NCBI RefSeq assembly: GCF_003573695.1
Contig: NC_039361.1
Coordinates: 97,218,279-97,282,278, forward strand
Source of the DNA: Papaver somniferum
Taxonomy: Eukaryota > Streptophyta > Magnoliopsida > Ranunculales > Papaveraceae
Direction of reading: 5' to 3'
Length of the DNA stretch: 64,000 nucleotides
How positions within the stretch are numbered: the first letter of the stretch is position 1; every line of letters begins with the position of its first letter. Below, piece after piece: positions 25,404 through 37,622 of the stretch. Both the position numbers and the translations under genes were made by a program. The notes under the pieces are model-generated. The model saw nothing but the letters and a program-made list of their open reading frames with translations, had not been told where the DNA came from and did not search any database.

Positions 25404-25415
25404 ATCTCCCCCTTT
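25404..25415 (-). other. Polypurine tract
   Basis: AAAGGGGGAGAT on the minus strand, directly against the TGTTAGAGC start of the LTR. This is the plus-strand priming site for reverse transcription. Confidence 0.8.
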
Positions 25416-28293
25416 ATCAATTTTAGTGATAAAACTATCAATGCATATGGATTAAAAAATAAAAGCTTCAATAACTCCTTGAATCCATCATGCTTGATTT
25501 CCTTGGTTTCTTCAACTCCTTGAATTTTTCATTACTTCAAGTTGCAATGATTCTGAACATGTTCAACTCAGCATCGTTGTTGTTGAAGATCCGTAGAAAT
25601 AAAAACTTTGAAAACAAATATTCTCAAATGTCGTTATACAGTAACATAATATTTTTATGTTCTCCAAAGTTCAATTGTATCACAACTTTGAAGTAACACT
25701 ACGATAATATATTTCTCTCCCTTAATCAATACTTACATCTTTTGCATAATAGGTGAAACCTATAGATATTGATTCACTCCCCTTTACAAAATGATCCATA
25801 AATCACATATATGTAGTGCGAAACTACTAATTAATTCTCCCCCTTTTCGTCAATAAAAATTGGCAAAGGTACGAAAATCATGGGATCTAATGAATTTAAC
25901 CAAAAGATATTTCAGGATTTGAAGGTGTTACATATCAACTTTATTTAGATGATATCACATAGTAAGCAAATACTTAGCGCGCATATAGGAGATTTAAGAT
26001 ACAAGCATCCCCTGTAAATTCCACATCCACACACCCCACAAAGATATAGCAATTAAGCACAAGTTAATTTAAGAACTCTCTCCCATTTGATGTTATTCAC
26101 AAGAGAATAACATGGCGACCTCTACAGGTAAAGGATTTATATGGACATTAACAAATTCACAAATAAATTTGTATCCATCATCATTATAAAAGTTTTACTC
26201 CTATTAGTTTATTAAGAACGTAATAATTAAGAGCTAGCTTTAATTTTTGAGGAAAAATCATCATAAGATAGTGTTCAAATCATATAAATATGATAAACAA
26301 GAACTATATCTCAAGGGAGTCAAGTAATACGCAAGAATGATCATGAAGATCTATTATTTCAATCATCTTATCTAAGATATAAACTTGTAAAGAACATGCA
26401 TGATTTGATTTAATCTTAGACGGAAGAACTAATCTTTTTTGCATGGATTTACACCAATATTGGCTAATAAAAGCGCATAAAAATATTTCCTTGACATAAA
26501 AGAAGATGCACATATATAACTCATTAAGAATCGTGCATCATATGTTCACATATAAACCAAGAAGTTTGTAAACATTAAAGCAATAACCGTGTTCAATAAC
26601 ACTCAAGACTTAAACTATGAATCATAATCACAAGTGGTTTAATGATCAAAGTTGTCTTTAAAGTATTTGAGAGTCTTATTCAAATGCCAAATATCTCATA
26701 GAAATAATTTTATTGCATTTGAAAATAATCGACATGGTAAGTAGGTGTACAAGGTACAAATACTAAATCCATTCATGAACAGTTAAGTCATAGTACGTGT
26801 ACCGGTATGTATACCTTAAGACATGACCGAGTTCCGGAGTTCACATAACTTTTCCGGTATGTGTACTGGTATGGATACATTAAGATAATAACCAGTTCCG
26901 GAGTTAACAAAACTTTTCTTGTGTGTGTACCGATATGGATAAAAAACCGGTTTCTGGACCAACAGTTCTTTTCCGGTGTGCATACAGGTATTCGTGCCGA
27001 TCTGGGTCCACGAGTTCACAGACTTTTTAAAGTGTGAATACTGATATGCGTACCAAAATTCTGCTATCTTCCATCAATATTTGCATAATGACATAAGAGG
27101 CTTAACTTTTGTTGTCAGAAGTTCAATCTATCTTTTATCAATAAAGACATATGATAGACTTAACTTTTGAGCAAATATGGGACAATCATAGTTCACGGAC
27201 GCAAACACACATATCCGATAACATGTTGCAATATATAAAACCATAAAAATTAATACTGCAAAATCATCTTCCAAATAAACTTTATAATTTAAATAAATAA
27301 ATCTAAAAATATTGCAAGATGAAAAATGTTGGAAATAGCTACGTCGACTCACAATAATTGTTATTCCAAACCCTAGTTATCCTTCTTAAAACACAAAAAT
27401 AAATTCTCATAAGAAGTTTCCTAGACAAAATAACTCCTAGGAAGAACACAACCGAGAGTCAGCAGATATGACCAACAACCAGAGATCGAACATAAACAAG
27501 TTCATCAGTTGATTTCTTCAGTTCGTTTTTCTTAAATTCAAGATTCTTTGTTGCAATCCAAGTTGTTCACGCACGACCTCAAAATCTTGAAGAAGATTTC
27601 CTGCCAGTTAAGATGACATCTGAATTGGGAGTCTTTTTTCATGATAAACAACATGATATCAAGTTATGAAAACAGGGTTCTCGTGAAACTCAATAACCTT
27701 TCCCTATTCAACTTTGTTTTCCTTTTTGCATCCATCCACTGTGTGCCCCAAAGAGTCAGAGAACTTTCGACGTTACTGAACGTGTATGTATCAGGGGAAG
27801 AAAACCATGATATATATATATATACGTATATATATGAGTGCATCATAGGGAAACCCTAGGCAAACTCGTTCACGTTCGGTATGGGTCGGTGCACGTACGC
27901 TCATGGTTGAGAACCAGGTTCAAAACCAAGAGAGTTATGGAGCCTAATTTAGAAGTAGTTTTGATAAAACAATCAAAGACAAATTCTAAACAAATTGACA
28001 TACGATCTTAGCTCAAAATAACATAAGATAATTGTTGAATAACAACAACTCACCCGTCAATGAGAACAAAACAAGAGTTTTTCAAGGTAAGCAACAAAAA
28101 AAATATTCTCAAGAGTTATTGATCAAAAATATTACACTATGTAATAATATACTGGAGCAGGGCTCAACAGTAAGATGATTATTATAAAAGTAATAATAAT
28201 AATGCAACAAAGACCACTTTCTCAATACAGAAGAACTTCTTGAGAATTGTGAGCATCCTCTCACAGTTTCAAGGAGGATGCTCTTTTGAGCAG
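25416..28293 (-). other. Degraded internal region of minus-strand copia element
   Basis: There is no intact pol. The part at 27345-27440, read on the minus strand, matches plus-strand 39982-40075 in the other copia element (GGAAACTTCTTATGAGAATTTATT, then ACTAGGGTTTGGAATA), so both derive from a common internal region. A fragment at about 26500-27065 resembles LTR U3 sequence instead. A TA microsatellite lies at 27809-27836. Confidence 0.55.
26500..27065 (-). repeat. U3-like LTR fragment inside an internal region
   Basis: The minus strand reads CTCCGGAACTCGGTC, GGTATACATACCGGTACACG, TCATGAATGGATTTAGTATTTGTAC and CTATGAGATATTTGGCATTTGA. This follows the order of plus-strand 14480-14720 in the solo LTR. 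It has no TG start, so it is a partial copy left by an old insertion or recombination. Confidence 0.6.
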
Positions 28294-28638
28294 TCAAGTT
28301 GTATTTTGATGAGCACATTGCTCATCAACGATATTGAAATTTTTCATTTCACTTTCTTGAAGATCTTCAAAAGAAACAAAAGGGTTAGTCAAAAGAGAAT
28401 TATCAAGAGGAGGGCAAGAGATACTTGAAACTACTGCCTTCCTTGCCTTCTTAATACTGCGTCTGAATCTATTTATACTTGTCTTGAGATCCGAGACACG
28501 ATTATTGATGTGAATACAATCAGGAGTAGACAATTTAGATTCAAGACTTTCTTCCATGAGAGGCAAGGAGTTTGAACTCTTCTTCTTCCTTCGATGACTT
28601 TTCTTTTCACATAGTGCATTGAAGAGTCGGTTGTCCAT
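28294..28638 (-). pseudogene. Unrecognised basic ORF in copia internal region
   Basis: 114 codons, beginning MDNRLFNALCEKKSHRRKKK, with basic clusters (RRKKK, RRSIKKARK) and an acidic C-terminus. It lies in the internal region downstream of the gag-like fragments, in the same orientation. I recognise no domain. It may be a shifted remnant of the element's polyprotein. Confidence 0.3.
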
Positions 28639-28969
28639 ATGTCATTCTTTCCTTTACAATTGTAAAATGTATTGTGTCATATTTACAATCAAGAAGTGGC
28701 TCATTACAACACTTTTCTTGATTGCAGACAGGATCTTTTACTCCAGCAAAATGAGAAGTATGTTTGATAACTTCTTTAGACATCCATATGAGAATATTAT
28801 GAAGTTTTTCATTTCGCGGTCGAATACGACATCTCCTTTCAAGGTGACCTTTGTTCCCTTAATAATAACAGTTGTAGGGAATATTTTTGACTGTTCTCAT
28901 ATGAGCTGTTTTCGAAGGTGGATGTTTTTATGTTCATAGAAACATCAGCTACTGAAGGAGGTTTTTCAC

Positions 28970-29437
28970 TTATAAACTTGTCATTAGCACGAACAAAATT
29001 ATCTTATTAGTACTTGGAGCGTCTATTCCTTTATAGACCATACCACGTGTATCACGATGTTCTTTACATGCTCCCAGCATAGTGGATAGTTTTGTAGAGA
29101 TAGAACTGAATCTTTTCAGATTCTCTTCCAATGACTTGACTTTATCAAAAACAACAGCAAGATCAGCCTCAAATTGTTTTTCTCTGGCGAGGAGGCTGAC
29201 TTCTCTGTATTTAAAACATTTTTGTTGAGAGTCATATCTTGCTTCAGTTTCTGCAAGTCTTTCTTCCAACAAAAACCGATTTTGACGAAGATTATCACAT
29301 TCAGAACTCTTTGAACGCACATCTTCTTCACGATATTTAAGAATAGATTGTAAGAGTTTGTAACCACAATCATATCCCCTAAAGAGTTTTCTCAATTTCC
29401 TGTTTTCTTGACAAAGAGGAATCAAATATTCAGTCAA
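28970..29437 (-). pseudogene. Copia gag C-terminal half, coiled coil
   Basis: 155 codons rich in heptad-like Leu/Glu/Lys spacing: ECDNLRQNRFLLEERLAETE at about residues 46-65, then SLEENLKRFSSISTKLSTML. The end, ACKEHRDTRGMVYKGIDAPSTNK, resembles the stretch just after the zinc-knuckle region in plant copia Gag-Pol, as I recall. It is preceded at 29498-29701 by a 67-codon acidic frame starting at the expected ATG after the primer site. Nothing resembling the UBN2 domain precedes the coiled coil. The product would be a structural or assembly protein; here it is interrupted. Confidence 0.55.
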
Positions 29438-29497
29438 GCAAGTTGTTGTCTTCTTTTTCTTTATGATATGGTCAAAAAGCTTGATATATTGTGAGAC

Positions 29498-29701
29498 TTA
29501 CTCATCAAGATATTGTCCCCATTCTAAATCACTTTCATCTGAAAGATCATCTAACTGTTCATCTAGGTATTTTTCCCAGTCGAACACAGTTTCAGTTAAT
29601 GGGGAAGATATGAGAGATTTCTCAGTATGCTCAAGACTTTGAACCAAATCAGAGAGCTTTAGAACCGGTGTTGCGCTGTCATAGATAACACAACTGTCCA
29701 T
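29498..29701 (-). pseudogene. First ORF after the primer site, acidic
   Basis: 67 codons from ATG at 29701. The leader before the ATG (GTAGCGATCTGACTCTATGGA) is almost the same as at 37670-37692 in the plus-strand element (GTAGCAATCTGACTCTATGGA), so this is the equivalent start codon. After ATGGA the two diverge completely. Here the protein is acidic, with a twice-used W-x-x-YLDE phrase (DWEKYLDE, EWGQYLDE). Confidence 0.5.
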
Positions 29702-29754
29702 AGAGTCAGATCGCTACAAACACAGACTTATAAGGTCTTAAACGTATTTGCCTA

Positions 29755-29766
29755 CTCTGATACCAA
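29755..29766 (-). other. Primer binding site, initiator-Met type
   Basis: TTGGTATCAGAG on the minus strand, one base after the LTR end TTTTTCA. It is complementary to the 3' end of plant initiator methionine tRNA and typical of Ty1/copia elements. Confidence 0.85.
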
Positions 29767-29767
29767 T

Positions 29768-32249
29768 TGAAAAAGCGTGGGTATAACAACCACACGCAAT
29801 ATTTCGCTTAGCAATCTGTATGGGCTAACTCCAATATACTTTCAAGAGAATCAACTAGAAATCAGACTCAATCTTAAAAAAAGTGTATCTAAGAGTTATA
29901 TCTCAATTTCTCAATTCAATCCGCAATCAAACAAATAGGAATTTGCGAGCCCGATTGAATATAAAAAATAACTTGGACGGTATCAAAAACCAATATCCAA
30001 GTGTCAATCAATTTAATCAACAACCAAAAGTTGGATTCAAAATTGATTGAACTTACGCACAACCTGTGATATTTCAATTATATAAACAAATATAATGCGG
30101 AAAAGAAATAACAAAGACACCAGAAATTTTTTTATTAAGGAAACCTCAAATGCAGAAAAACCTCGGGACCTAGTCCAGATTTGAAAACCACATTGTATTA
30201 AGCTGCTACAGACACTAGCCTACTCCAAGTTAACTTTGGACTGGTATGTAGTTGAGCCCTAACAAATCTCACATTGATCAAGGTACAGTTGCGTTCCTTA
30301 CGCCTCTAAAACCACGCCGGATTCTGCGCACTTGATTCCCTTAGCTGATCTCACCCACAACTAAGAGTTGCTACGACCAAAAGTCGAAGACTTGATAAAC
30401 CAATCTGTCTCACAGAGAAAAGTCTATTGAATGGATAAATCTGTCTCCCACAGATAAACCTATGAGTTTTGTTCTGTCTTTTGATAAATTAAGGTGAACA
30501 GGAACCGATTGATATACCAGACTTATATTCCCGAAGAACGGCCTAGAAATATCAATCACCTCGCAATAATCTTAATTGTATGGTAGCGAAACAAGATATT
30601 GTGGAATCACAAATGATGAGACGAAGATGTTTGTGACTACTTTTTACCTTGCCTATCAGAGATTAAATCTCGAGCAAATCTTAGAGAAGATAATACTCAA
30701 TCACGGTAGAAAACAACAAGATCAGAATACGCAACTACAGAGAAAATAGTTGGGTATGGCTTCACAATCCCATGAATCCTTCAAGTAGTTAACCTACAGG
30801 GTTTCGTGAAAACCTAAGGTTAAAGGAGAATCAACTCTAGTCGCAACTAGTATCACACAGGAGGTGTGGGGATTAGGTTTCCTAGTTGCTATAGTTCTCC
30901 TTTATATAGTCTTCAAATCAGGGTTTGCAATCAATACCACCTTGGTAACACAACATTCAAAATTCATTGTTAGATGAAAACCTGATTAGACCCAAGCTAA
31001 TATCTTTCAACTGTTAGATCGAACTTAACTTGTTATACACAAATGAAAAGTGACTTCATTTAGATATGAGTAACCGTACCTAAATGTGTACACCTTTGTT
31101 GGCTCAACAATAGTTAACCGAAGTTAGCCATATGAACACTTTCATATCAACGTCATTCATGTTAACCATAACTAGTTCAAATGACTCAAATGAAACTAGT
31201 TCCAGAGTTGTTCAATTGTTTATATTCTCATAGAAGTATGCGACACATAATTGAAGCAACATCAATTTTGAATCACTCTAATCAAGTTATGAACATTATA
31301 GCCATGATTTTCAAAAGATTTCATTCCTTATTATATAAATGTATTAGTTCATGAACAAATCGATTTTAGAACTTAACTTACTCAGGTATGCATACAGGTA
31401 CGCATACCTAAGTACCCGAACTAAGTTTGGGTTCGCTAGTATGCGAACGGGTAGGCATACCTTCTAAACTCAGCAGAAATTCTCGGACCTGAACCTCACG
31501 CCAGTACGCGTGCCGGTATGCGTACAAGGTTCCCAGATTTTCACTAAACCAACCAGTACGCATACGGGTATGCATACTATGGTTCCCGGACTTGGATTAC
31601 ATATATTCAAGTACGCATACTATACTTATATCCAATTGTTATAAACTCCATTTCAATCATTGAAACATTCTCGGAAGACGACAATTGCTGTCTCACACAA
31701 ACTATTAGCTTCAAAGCAATTTTCAATTGATCGAATGATCAATACGAAACATTCCAAGTCTACATCAAATGACTGTCTCACACAAATCATGTAATATGTT
31801 ACAAGGAGATTTTCACATGATCATATTTTGACTTTCGTCAAGAACGTAAGATGAATTTGGTTAAGGCGAAAGCTTACCAACACATATTTCGAGAAATATG
31901 TGAGCGATTTAATACTCAGCTCGAAATATCAAATGTGCATAATTGAAGTCTTTATAGCTATACAACTTTTGTCTCAAATAGGAGATAGAGTAGATAGACT
32001 TTTGAGTGATAGATGAGTTCAAGTCTCCACATACCTTTTGTTGATGAAGTTCCACAAGCTCCACTTAGTAGTTCTTCGTCTTCAATCGATGGACGCCGTG
32101 AAGTCTAATGCTCAACTACACTTTCTATCCTAATCCGAGACTTATCTATAAGTAGACTATAAATCAAGACTTATAGTTTTGACAGCTAAACTTGACAAAC
32201 AAGCTTGAGATAGCAACGCTTGCGAGTTCGACCGAGCAGTGCTCTAACA
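29768..32249 (-). mobile_element. 5' LTR of minus-strand copia-type element
   Basis: 2482 bp, starting TGTTAGAGCACTGCTCGG at 32249 and ending CGCTTTTTCA at 29768, followed by the primer site. A TATATAAA core promoter is at 30901-30908. GTATGC-type palindromic repeats lie at 31380-31620. The bases outside its start (CCAAT) do not match those outside the left LTR (TGATC), so the two LTRs are not a clean pair from one insertion. Confidence 0.85.
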
Positions 32250-32324
32250 CCAATAAATAGTTTTGGCACCTAAAACATGAGAATATGCTTGACATGTAGG
32301 TTTAACCGAACAATAGCTCTAACA
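32250..32324 (-). mobile_element. 5' end fragment of another copia-type LTR
   Basis: The minus strand from 32324 reads TGTTAGAGCTATTGTTCGGTT, then TTTTAGGTGCCAAAAC. It is a divergent relative of the LTR start, cut off at 32250 where the next LTR begins. Confidence 0.6.
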
Positions 32325-32850
32325 GTATGTTGTCAATGAAACCAAATTTCGTCGGGTATGTAGCAACGAATTTTGGTTTAATTATTTTTGTAAAGTATTT
32401 TTCGATGAAACCAATATTGTTGGTGATATGTTAGTTTATGTGGAAAGGATCTTTGGTTTCAATTATTTTCATGGAGTATTTGTGGAGGAAATTTCTTGGT
32501 GGTATGTTAATTTATATTGAATTGATCATTGGTTTCAATTGTTTTCGTCGAGTATTTGTCAATGAAACCAAATTTGTTGGTGGTATATATATATATAAGT
32601 TTATATGGAAACGATATTTGGTTTCAACTGTTTATATAGAGAATTGTCGATGAAATCAGATTTTATTGGTGGTATGTTAGTTTATTTTGAAACAGTCTTT
32701 GGTTCAATTATTTTCGTAGAGTACTTTTCAATGAAACCAACATTGTTGGTGGTATTTAGTATATTGAAACGATCTTTGGTTTCAACTGTTCGTAAAGTAT
32801 TTTTACATGAAATCTTGTTGGTGGTTAGTTTATGCTGAAATAGTATTTAG
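32325..32850 (+). repeat. Degenerate satellite, period 76-89 bp, about six units
   Basis: A GGTTTCAAYTRTTTTCGT-like box recurs near 32375, 32455, 32531, 32620, 32701 and 32778. Each is followed by GTATTTNTCAATGAAACCAA and TTGTTGGTGGTATGTTAGTTTAT. Open frames of 71 and 77 codons here simply reflect the repeat. Confidence 0.85.
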
Positions 32851-33246
32851 CAATTTGTTTAGTTTTAACATAAATCAGTTTTTTCCAGGGGAAGAACGTG
32901 ACAAAATCTATAGGTGCTCAATGACACAATTGTATAAGCTAGCAACTGATATAAACCATTCATACATGACAAAAAACCATACATAGAGGCCATTTTGAAA
33001 TTTCTATAATCATTCCATGAAGGTAAACTGAAAGAAAGTGAAAGCCATCAAGTTTTTTTTACATACATATGATTAAACTTTACATGCGAGTGTCGAAGAA
33101 CATTGTTTCAAGCAAAAAAAAAATGTTAGAAAACCTCTCAATTTAAAATAGCAGATTCCTATATAAATATAGTTGAATCAAGTTATTGTTTTAAAAAGCA
33201 TGCTCAACCATCTTCTTAAATGAGCAGTAAAAATTAACATTAATCT
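32851..33246. other. Unassigned non-coding DNA
   Basis: AT-rich sequence with no open frame or recognisable repeat, between the satellite and the retroposed copy. Confidence 0.4.
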
Positions 33247-33258
33247 AATCAATTAAAT

Positions 33259-33903
33259 AATCTTTTTTTTTTGTTCAATGAACAAAATTCAATTTATTCA
33301 AATCAAAATAGTGATTAGTGATTACATGATCGCTTAAAGAAATAACAAAAACATCAAAGTAAAAGATAATCAAAACCCTAATACAAATGAAGATGTCAAT
33401 TACAAGTCGCGAAGCAAAAGAGCCATATACCATAAAGATACCCATTTTTCATAAATGTAATAGGGAAGGATGATGGTATAATCTGGAATCGATTCCGACC
33501 ATTTAATATGATTTTCTTCTTCTTCTTCAATAAGAGATACTCCTAGAATAAAGGAGTTATTTGCCCAAAATCTTGTAGATCCAAACGAACCTCGATGCCC
33601 TAAATCCCTTGGATTGAATATTGATTCGAAGCAATACCATGTTGAACAATTGATGTTTTTGAATCGAGAATAGCAAGTCATGAACCAACGATCAAGGTTT
33701 GAATAAATCTCCCTCCTCAAAGCGAAGAGAAACTCGCCCCAAATGGCGAAGAAATATGTCAAAAGACATCAAAAACAAAAGAAAACTACTTTATTTGATT
33801 AATTTTTTTATTTGATTAAATTCGATTAAACTACTGAGTAAAAGATTAATGGAGGCTAAAGTTTTTTTCTTAGAGAGAAGAGGAAAAGAGAGGAGAGAGA
33901 AAG
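33259..33903 (-). mobile_element. Retroposed copy with poly(A) and 12-bp TSD
   Basis: AATCAATTAAAT occurs exactly at 33247-33258 and again at 33904-33915. Read on the minus strand, the insert starts right after the duplication with a pyrimidine-rich leader (CTTTCTCTCTCCTCTC) and ends in ten A residues plus GATT (33272-33259). This is the signature of LINE-mediated retroposition of a transcript of about 645 bases: a processed pseudogene, a SINE-like RNA, or a short truncated LINE. It contains a 120-codon frame listed separately. Confidence 0.7.
33400..33762 (-). pseudogene. Unrecognised ORF in the retroposed copy
   Basis: 120 codons without an ATG at the start. It includes LDRWFMTCYSRFKNINC, FESIFNPRDLGHRGSF, RFWANNSFILGVSLIEEEEE and YYIYEKWVSLWYMALLLRDL. 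An upstream ATG at 33769 is in a different frame and stops after 25 codons, so the reading frame appears shifted. I do not recognise the family. The aromatic-rich text reads like real protein, and its 3' tail ends in poly(A), so the source was probably an mRNA. Confidence 0.45.
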
Positions 33904-33915
33904 AATCAATTAAAT

Positions 33916-35053
33916 GTTCTAGTAACCTCATGTTTCTTCTCAAGACAGTTTTCGGGTTTTGGTACTTTTTTTCCTTATAACTAATGTAGTAGGTAGAAAG
34001 CTAAAAACCACAACAAATAGAGTTAAACTCACTAAGAAGCTATGTAAAGAGACATATGATAAATACCTTGCACTTCACTGATAAAATCTTCAAGTCGTGA
34101 CCTTGATGGGAATCAATGTGGGATCTTAAATTTTGAGGCTGAGGAGGCTTGAGAAAGCACGTTCTTAATGATCGAATGATCCCTAAGGGAGTATATTAAA
34201 TAAGTTACATATATTTTAAAGCATTCCTAGACTTGGACTTGACGCTTATACTTAATACTGGCCCTTTGGGATTGGGAAGACATATGAAATATGGTATCCG
34301 CATTCTTTTCTCTATTTATTATTATATTAATCCTAAAGGAAATGATGATCTTCACTGGTTTCTAAAATGGAGAGTATTTATTATGACTTGGTGCGCTTTA
34401 ATGTTGGTGCGTTTGGTTACTGTTTTCGGAGGGTCGGACGGTATCTGCATCTCGCGGAGCATCGTATGGAGTCATTATCTTATAGAGCATCATGCCATTT
34501 TCTAGCGTATTACCATATGTTGCCGATGTATTGCAGATCAGATATTGTCGTTGTCTCGAGGAGTATCATATGTTGGCTTTGTCTTGCAGCGCACCAGATA
34601 TTGTTGTAACGTCGTATCTATTGAGATGCTGATGGGTAAAGGTGTCTTTTGTCGTATAGGTATTTATAAACATTTTTTTCCGTCTTTTGGTGATATCATA
34701 TTTTTCATTTCTCTTGTATCTTCTGTAATTTTTAATCCTTCTAAAAGGCTTGGTTCTTTTAAAAGTTCATGAGCTTCCTTTTAAAGTGAGTAGTGTATAT
34801 GACCTTTTCTTTTTCTTTTTATTGTGAGTACTGACTCTCATTTTTTGTTTTAGGTGACTTAGAAATGATTCTCCATTTTACTCTTCAAGTATTGATTCTT
34901 TCAAGGATATTTATGCGGTTATTGGTGAACGCAATATAAAAATGGAGACGAATACTATTGGCGTTGTATCTTCAGAGGTTTCTTCTCGTGGATACATTGA
35001 GCAGCAGAAGAAGAAGAAGGTTGTGATCATTGAGAAGAAATAGATGTAGTTAG
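33916..35053. other. Unassigned region with weak open frames
   Basis: Open frames at 34233-34505 and 34545-34772 have no recognised motif. From about 34870 to 35041 a plus-strand frame reads IDSFKDIYAVIGERNIKMET, then SRGYIEQQKKKKVVIIEKK and a stop. It could be a terminal exon or gag fragment, but there is too little to say. The copia LTR starts at 35054. Confidence 0.35.
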
Positions 35054-37621
35054 TGTTAGAGCATTGCTCGGCCGAACTCGCAAGCGTTGCTATCTCAATC
35101 TTGTTTGTCAAGTTTAGTTGATCAAAACTATAGTCTTGATTTCTAGTCTATCTATAAGAGTTTCAGATTAGGATAGATTGTATAGTTGAGCTTTAGACTT
35201 CACAGCGCTTACAACTGAAGATGAATATCTACTGAAGAACTCGGAGGAACTTCATTAACAAAAGGTATGTGGAGACTAAAACTTATCTATCTTCAGAAGT
35301 CTACTATATTCTTACTTATCTCCTATTGAGACAAAAATCATATGCGATATAGTCTTTCGTATCATACACATTTGATATTTCGAGCTGAGTATAACTCGCT
35401 TATCTATTTCTCGAAATACGTGTTGGTATTTTTCCGTCTTAGATACATTCATCACTATTCTTGAATTTATGTCAAAAGATGATCATGTGGGAATTTCCTT
35501 GAAACATCTTACATGATTTGTGTGAGACAGTCATTTGATGTCGACTTGGAAAGTTTCGTATTGATCATTTGATCACATGAACATTGCTTATTAGCTAATG
35601 GTGCGTGTGAGACATCTATTGTCGTTTTCTAAGAATGTTTCAATGATTGAAATGGGATTTAAGAGCTAAAACCAATGTCTGGATACATTACGGGTTGTGT
35701 ACTTAGTATACGAACTGTCTTGACGGAATTCAGGACCGGAAGTTTGCATACCCGTTCGCAAACTATTCAACTGTTTAAGTCAGGGTACTTAAGTTTGCAT
35801 ACCCCTTTGCAAACTGATTTAATTGTTGAAGTACGGGAACCAAGTTTGCGTATCCGTTCGCAAACGGTTTCAACTGAGTTTCGTCCGGAAAGTTTGTGTA
35901 CCCGTTTGCAAACTGTTAGCTTGTGACCAATGTCCGGAACTTAAGTTTGCATACCCGTTCAGAAACTTAAGTGGTTCAAGTTCTTAAAATCGGCAAAGTA
36001 TGATTTCATACTCATGAATAAATACATTTATATAATAAGGAATGCAATCTTGCAAATGGTGGATTAAATGTTCATGAATTGTTTTTCCGAATCAATCCGG
36101 TTTTGCTACTATTCGTTCATATATTTTACTATAAGATAATGAACAATTGAACAACTCTATGAAGAACACAATTAGATCCTTTGATTATCTTTGATCATCA
36201 TAGTTGATCTAGATGTGTTAGACGAATGAGGATTATACAAAAGTGTTCATATGGGTAACCTTGTTTGACTATTATAGAACCAACTAAGTATATACGTTTA
36301 GGTACGGTTACCCATATCTAAATGAAGCATATTTCATTTGTGTGTGACAAGATAAGTTCATCTAATGGTGGAGAGATATTGCTTAGATTTCAAGCAAAAC
36401 TTACTTTGCATCTTAAATCAGGATTTCATCTGACGACGAATAATGAATGCTTTGTTTCTAAGCTAACTAAGCAAACCCTAATTTGAAAGCTATATAAGGG
36501 AGAACTCTAGCAACTGGGAAACCTAATCTCCACACCTCCTATGTGATACTAGTTGCGTACTAGAGTCGGTTCTCCATTACCTAGGATTTTCCTAAAACCA
36601 TTTAGGTTAACGACTTAAAGACTTCATTAGGATTCTGAAGCCAGATCCAACTATTTTCTCTGTAGTTGCGTCTTGTGATCTTACTTGTTCTATCGTATTG
36701 AGTAGTATCTTTTTAAAGATAGACTCGAGATTTATTCCCGATAGGTAAGATATAAAAAGTAATCACAAAGCTCTTTGTCTTATTCTTTGTGATTCCACAA
36801 TAAATTGTTATACTACTATATAGTTAAGTTATTGTGAGGTGGTTGATATTGTTAGGACGTTCTTCGGGAATATAAGACCGGATTATCAATTGGTTCCTGT
36901 GCACCTTGATTTATCATAAGACAGAACAAAACTTCATTAGTATTTCTGTGGGAGACATATTTATCTATCAGAATATATATTTCTGTGGGAGACATTTGTT
37001 TATAAGTCTTCGACTTTGCATCGTAGTAACTTTTAGTGGGTGAGATCAGCTAAGGGAATCAAGTGCGTAGAGTCTTGTTGGGATTCAGAGGCGTAAGGAA
37101 CGTGAAAGTACCTTGATCGTGTGAGATTGGTTAGGGCTCAACTACATTCCAGTCCGAAAATAAACTTGTAGTAGGCTAGTGTGTGTAGCGGATTAATACA
37201 GTGTGGTGTTCAATCTGGACTAGGTCCCGGGGTTTTTCTGCATTTTTAGTTTCCTCATTAACAAAATTTCTGGTGTCTGTATTATTTCTTTTCCGCATTA
37301 TATTTGTTTATATAATTGAAATATCACTGGTTATGCGTAGTTCAATCAATTGGTAAATCCAACCTTTGGTTGTTGGTTGAATTTGATTGACACTTGAACA
37401 TTGGTCTTTGGTACCATTCAAGTTATTTCTCATATTGATCCGGCTCAGGATTTTTGTCTGTTCAATTGCAGATTGATTTAAGAAATTGAGATATAACTCT
37501 TCGATACTTTTCTGTGACTGAGTCTGACTGTCTAATTGATTTTTTTGGAATTGTATTAGAGTTGTCCATACAGATTTCCGAACGAAATATTGGGTGTAGT
37601 TGTTAGACCCCCGTTTTTTCA
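35054..37621 (+). mobile_element. 5' LTR of plus-strand copia-type element
   Basis: 2568 bp, starting TGTTAGAGCATTGCTCGG and ending CGTTTTTTCA, followed by a Met-type primer site. TATATAAG at 36491-36498 is the likely core promoter. Five diverged copies of an AAGTTTGCATACCCGTTCGCA-like box, each roughly self-complementary, lie at about 35730-35965. Confidence 0.9.
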
Positions 37622-37622
37622 A

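Noticed and set aside
27809..27836. TATATA...CGTATATATA palindrome
   Set aside because: Simple TA microsatellite, self-complementary by composition.
32438..32838. Two overlapping ORFs in the satellite
   Set aside because: The repeat period is not a constant multiple of three and the predicted peptide is just the repeat translated.
34233..34772. Two ORFs of 75-90 codons
   Set aside because: No recognisable domain, overlapping frames, and no splice or start context that favours one reading.
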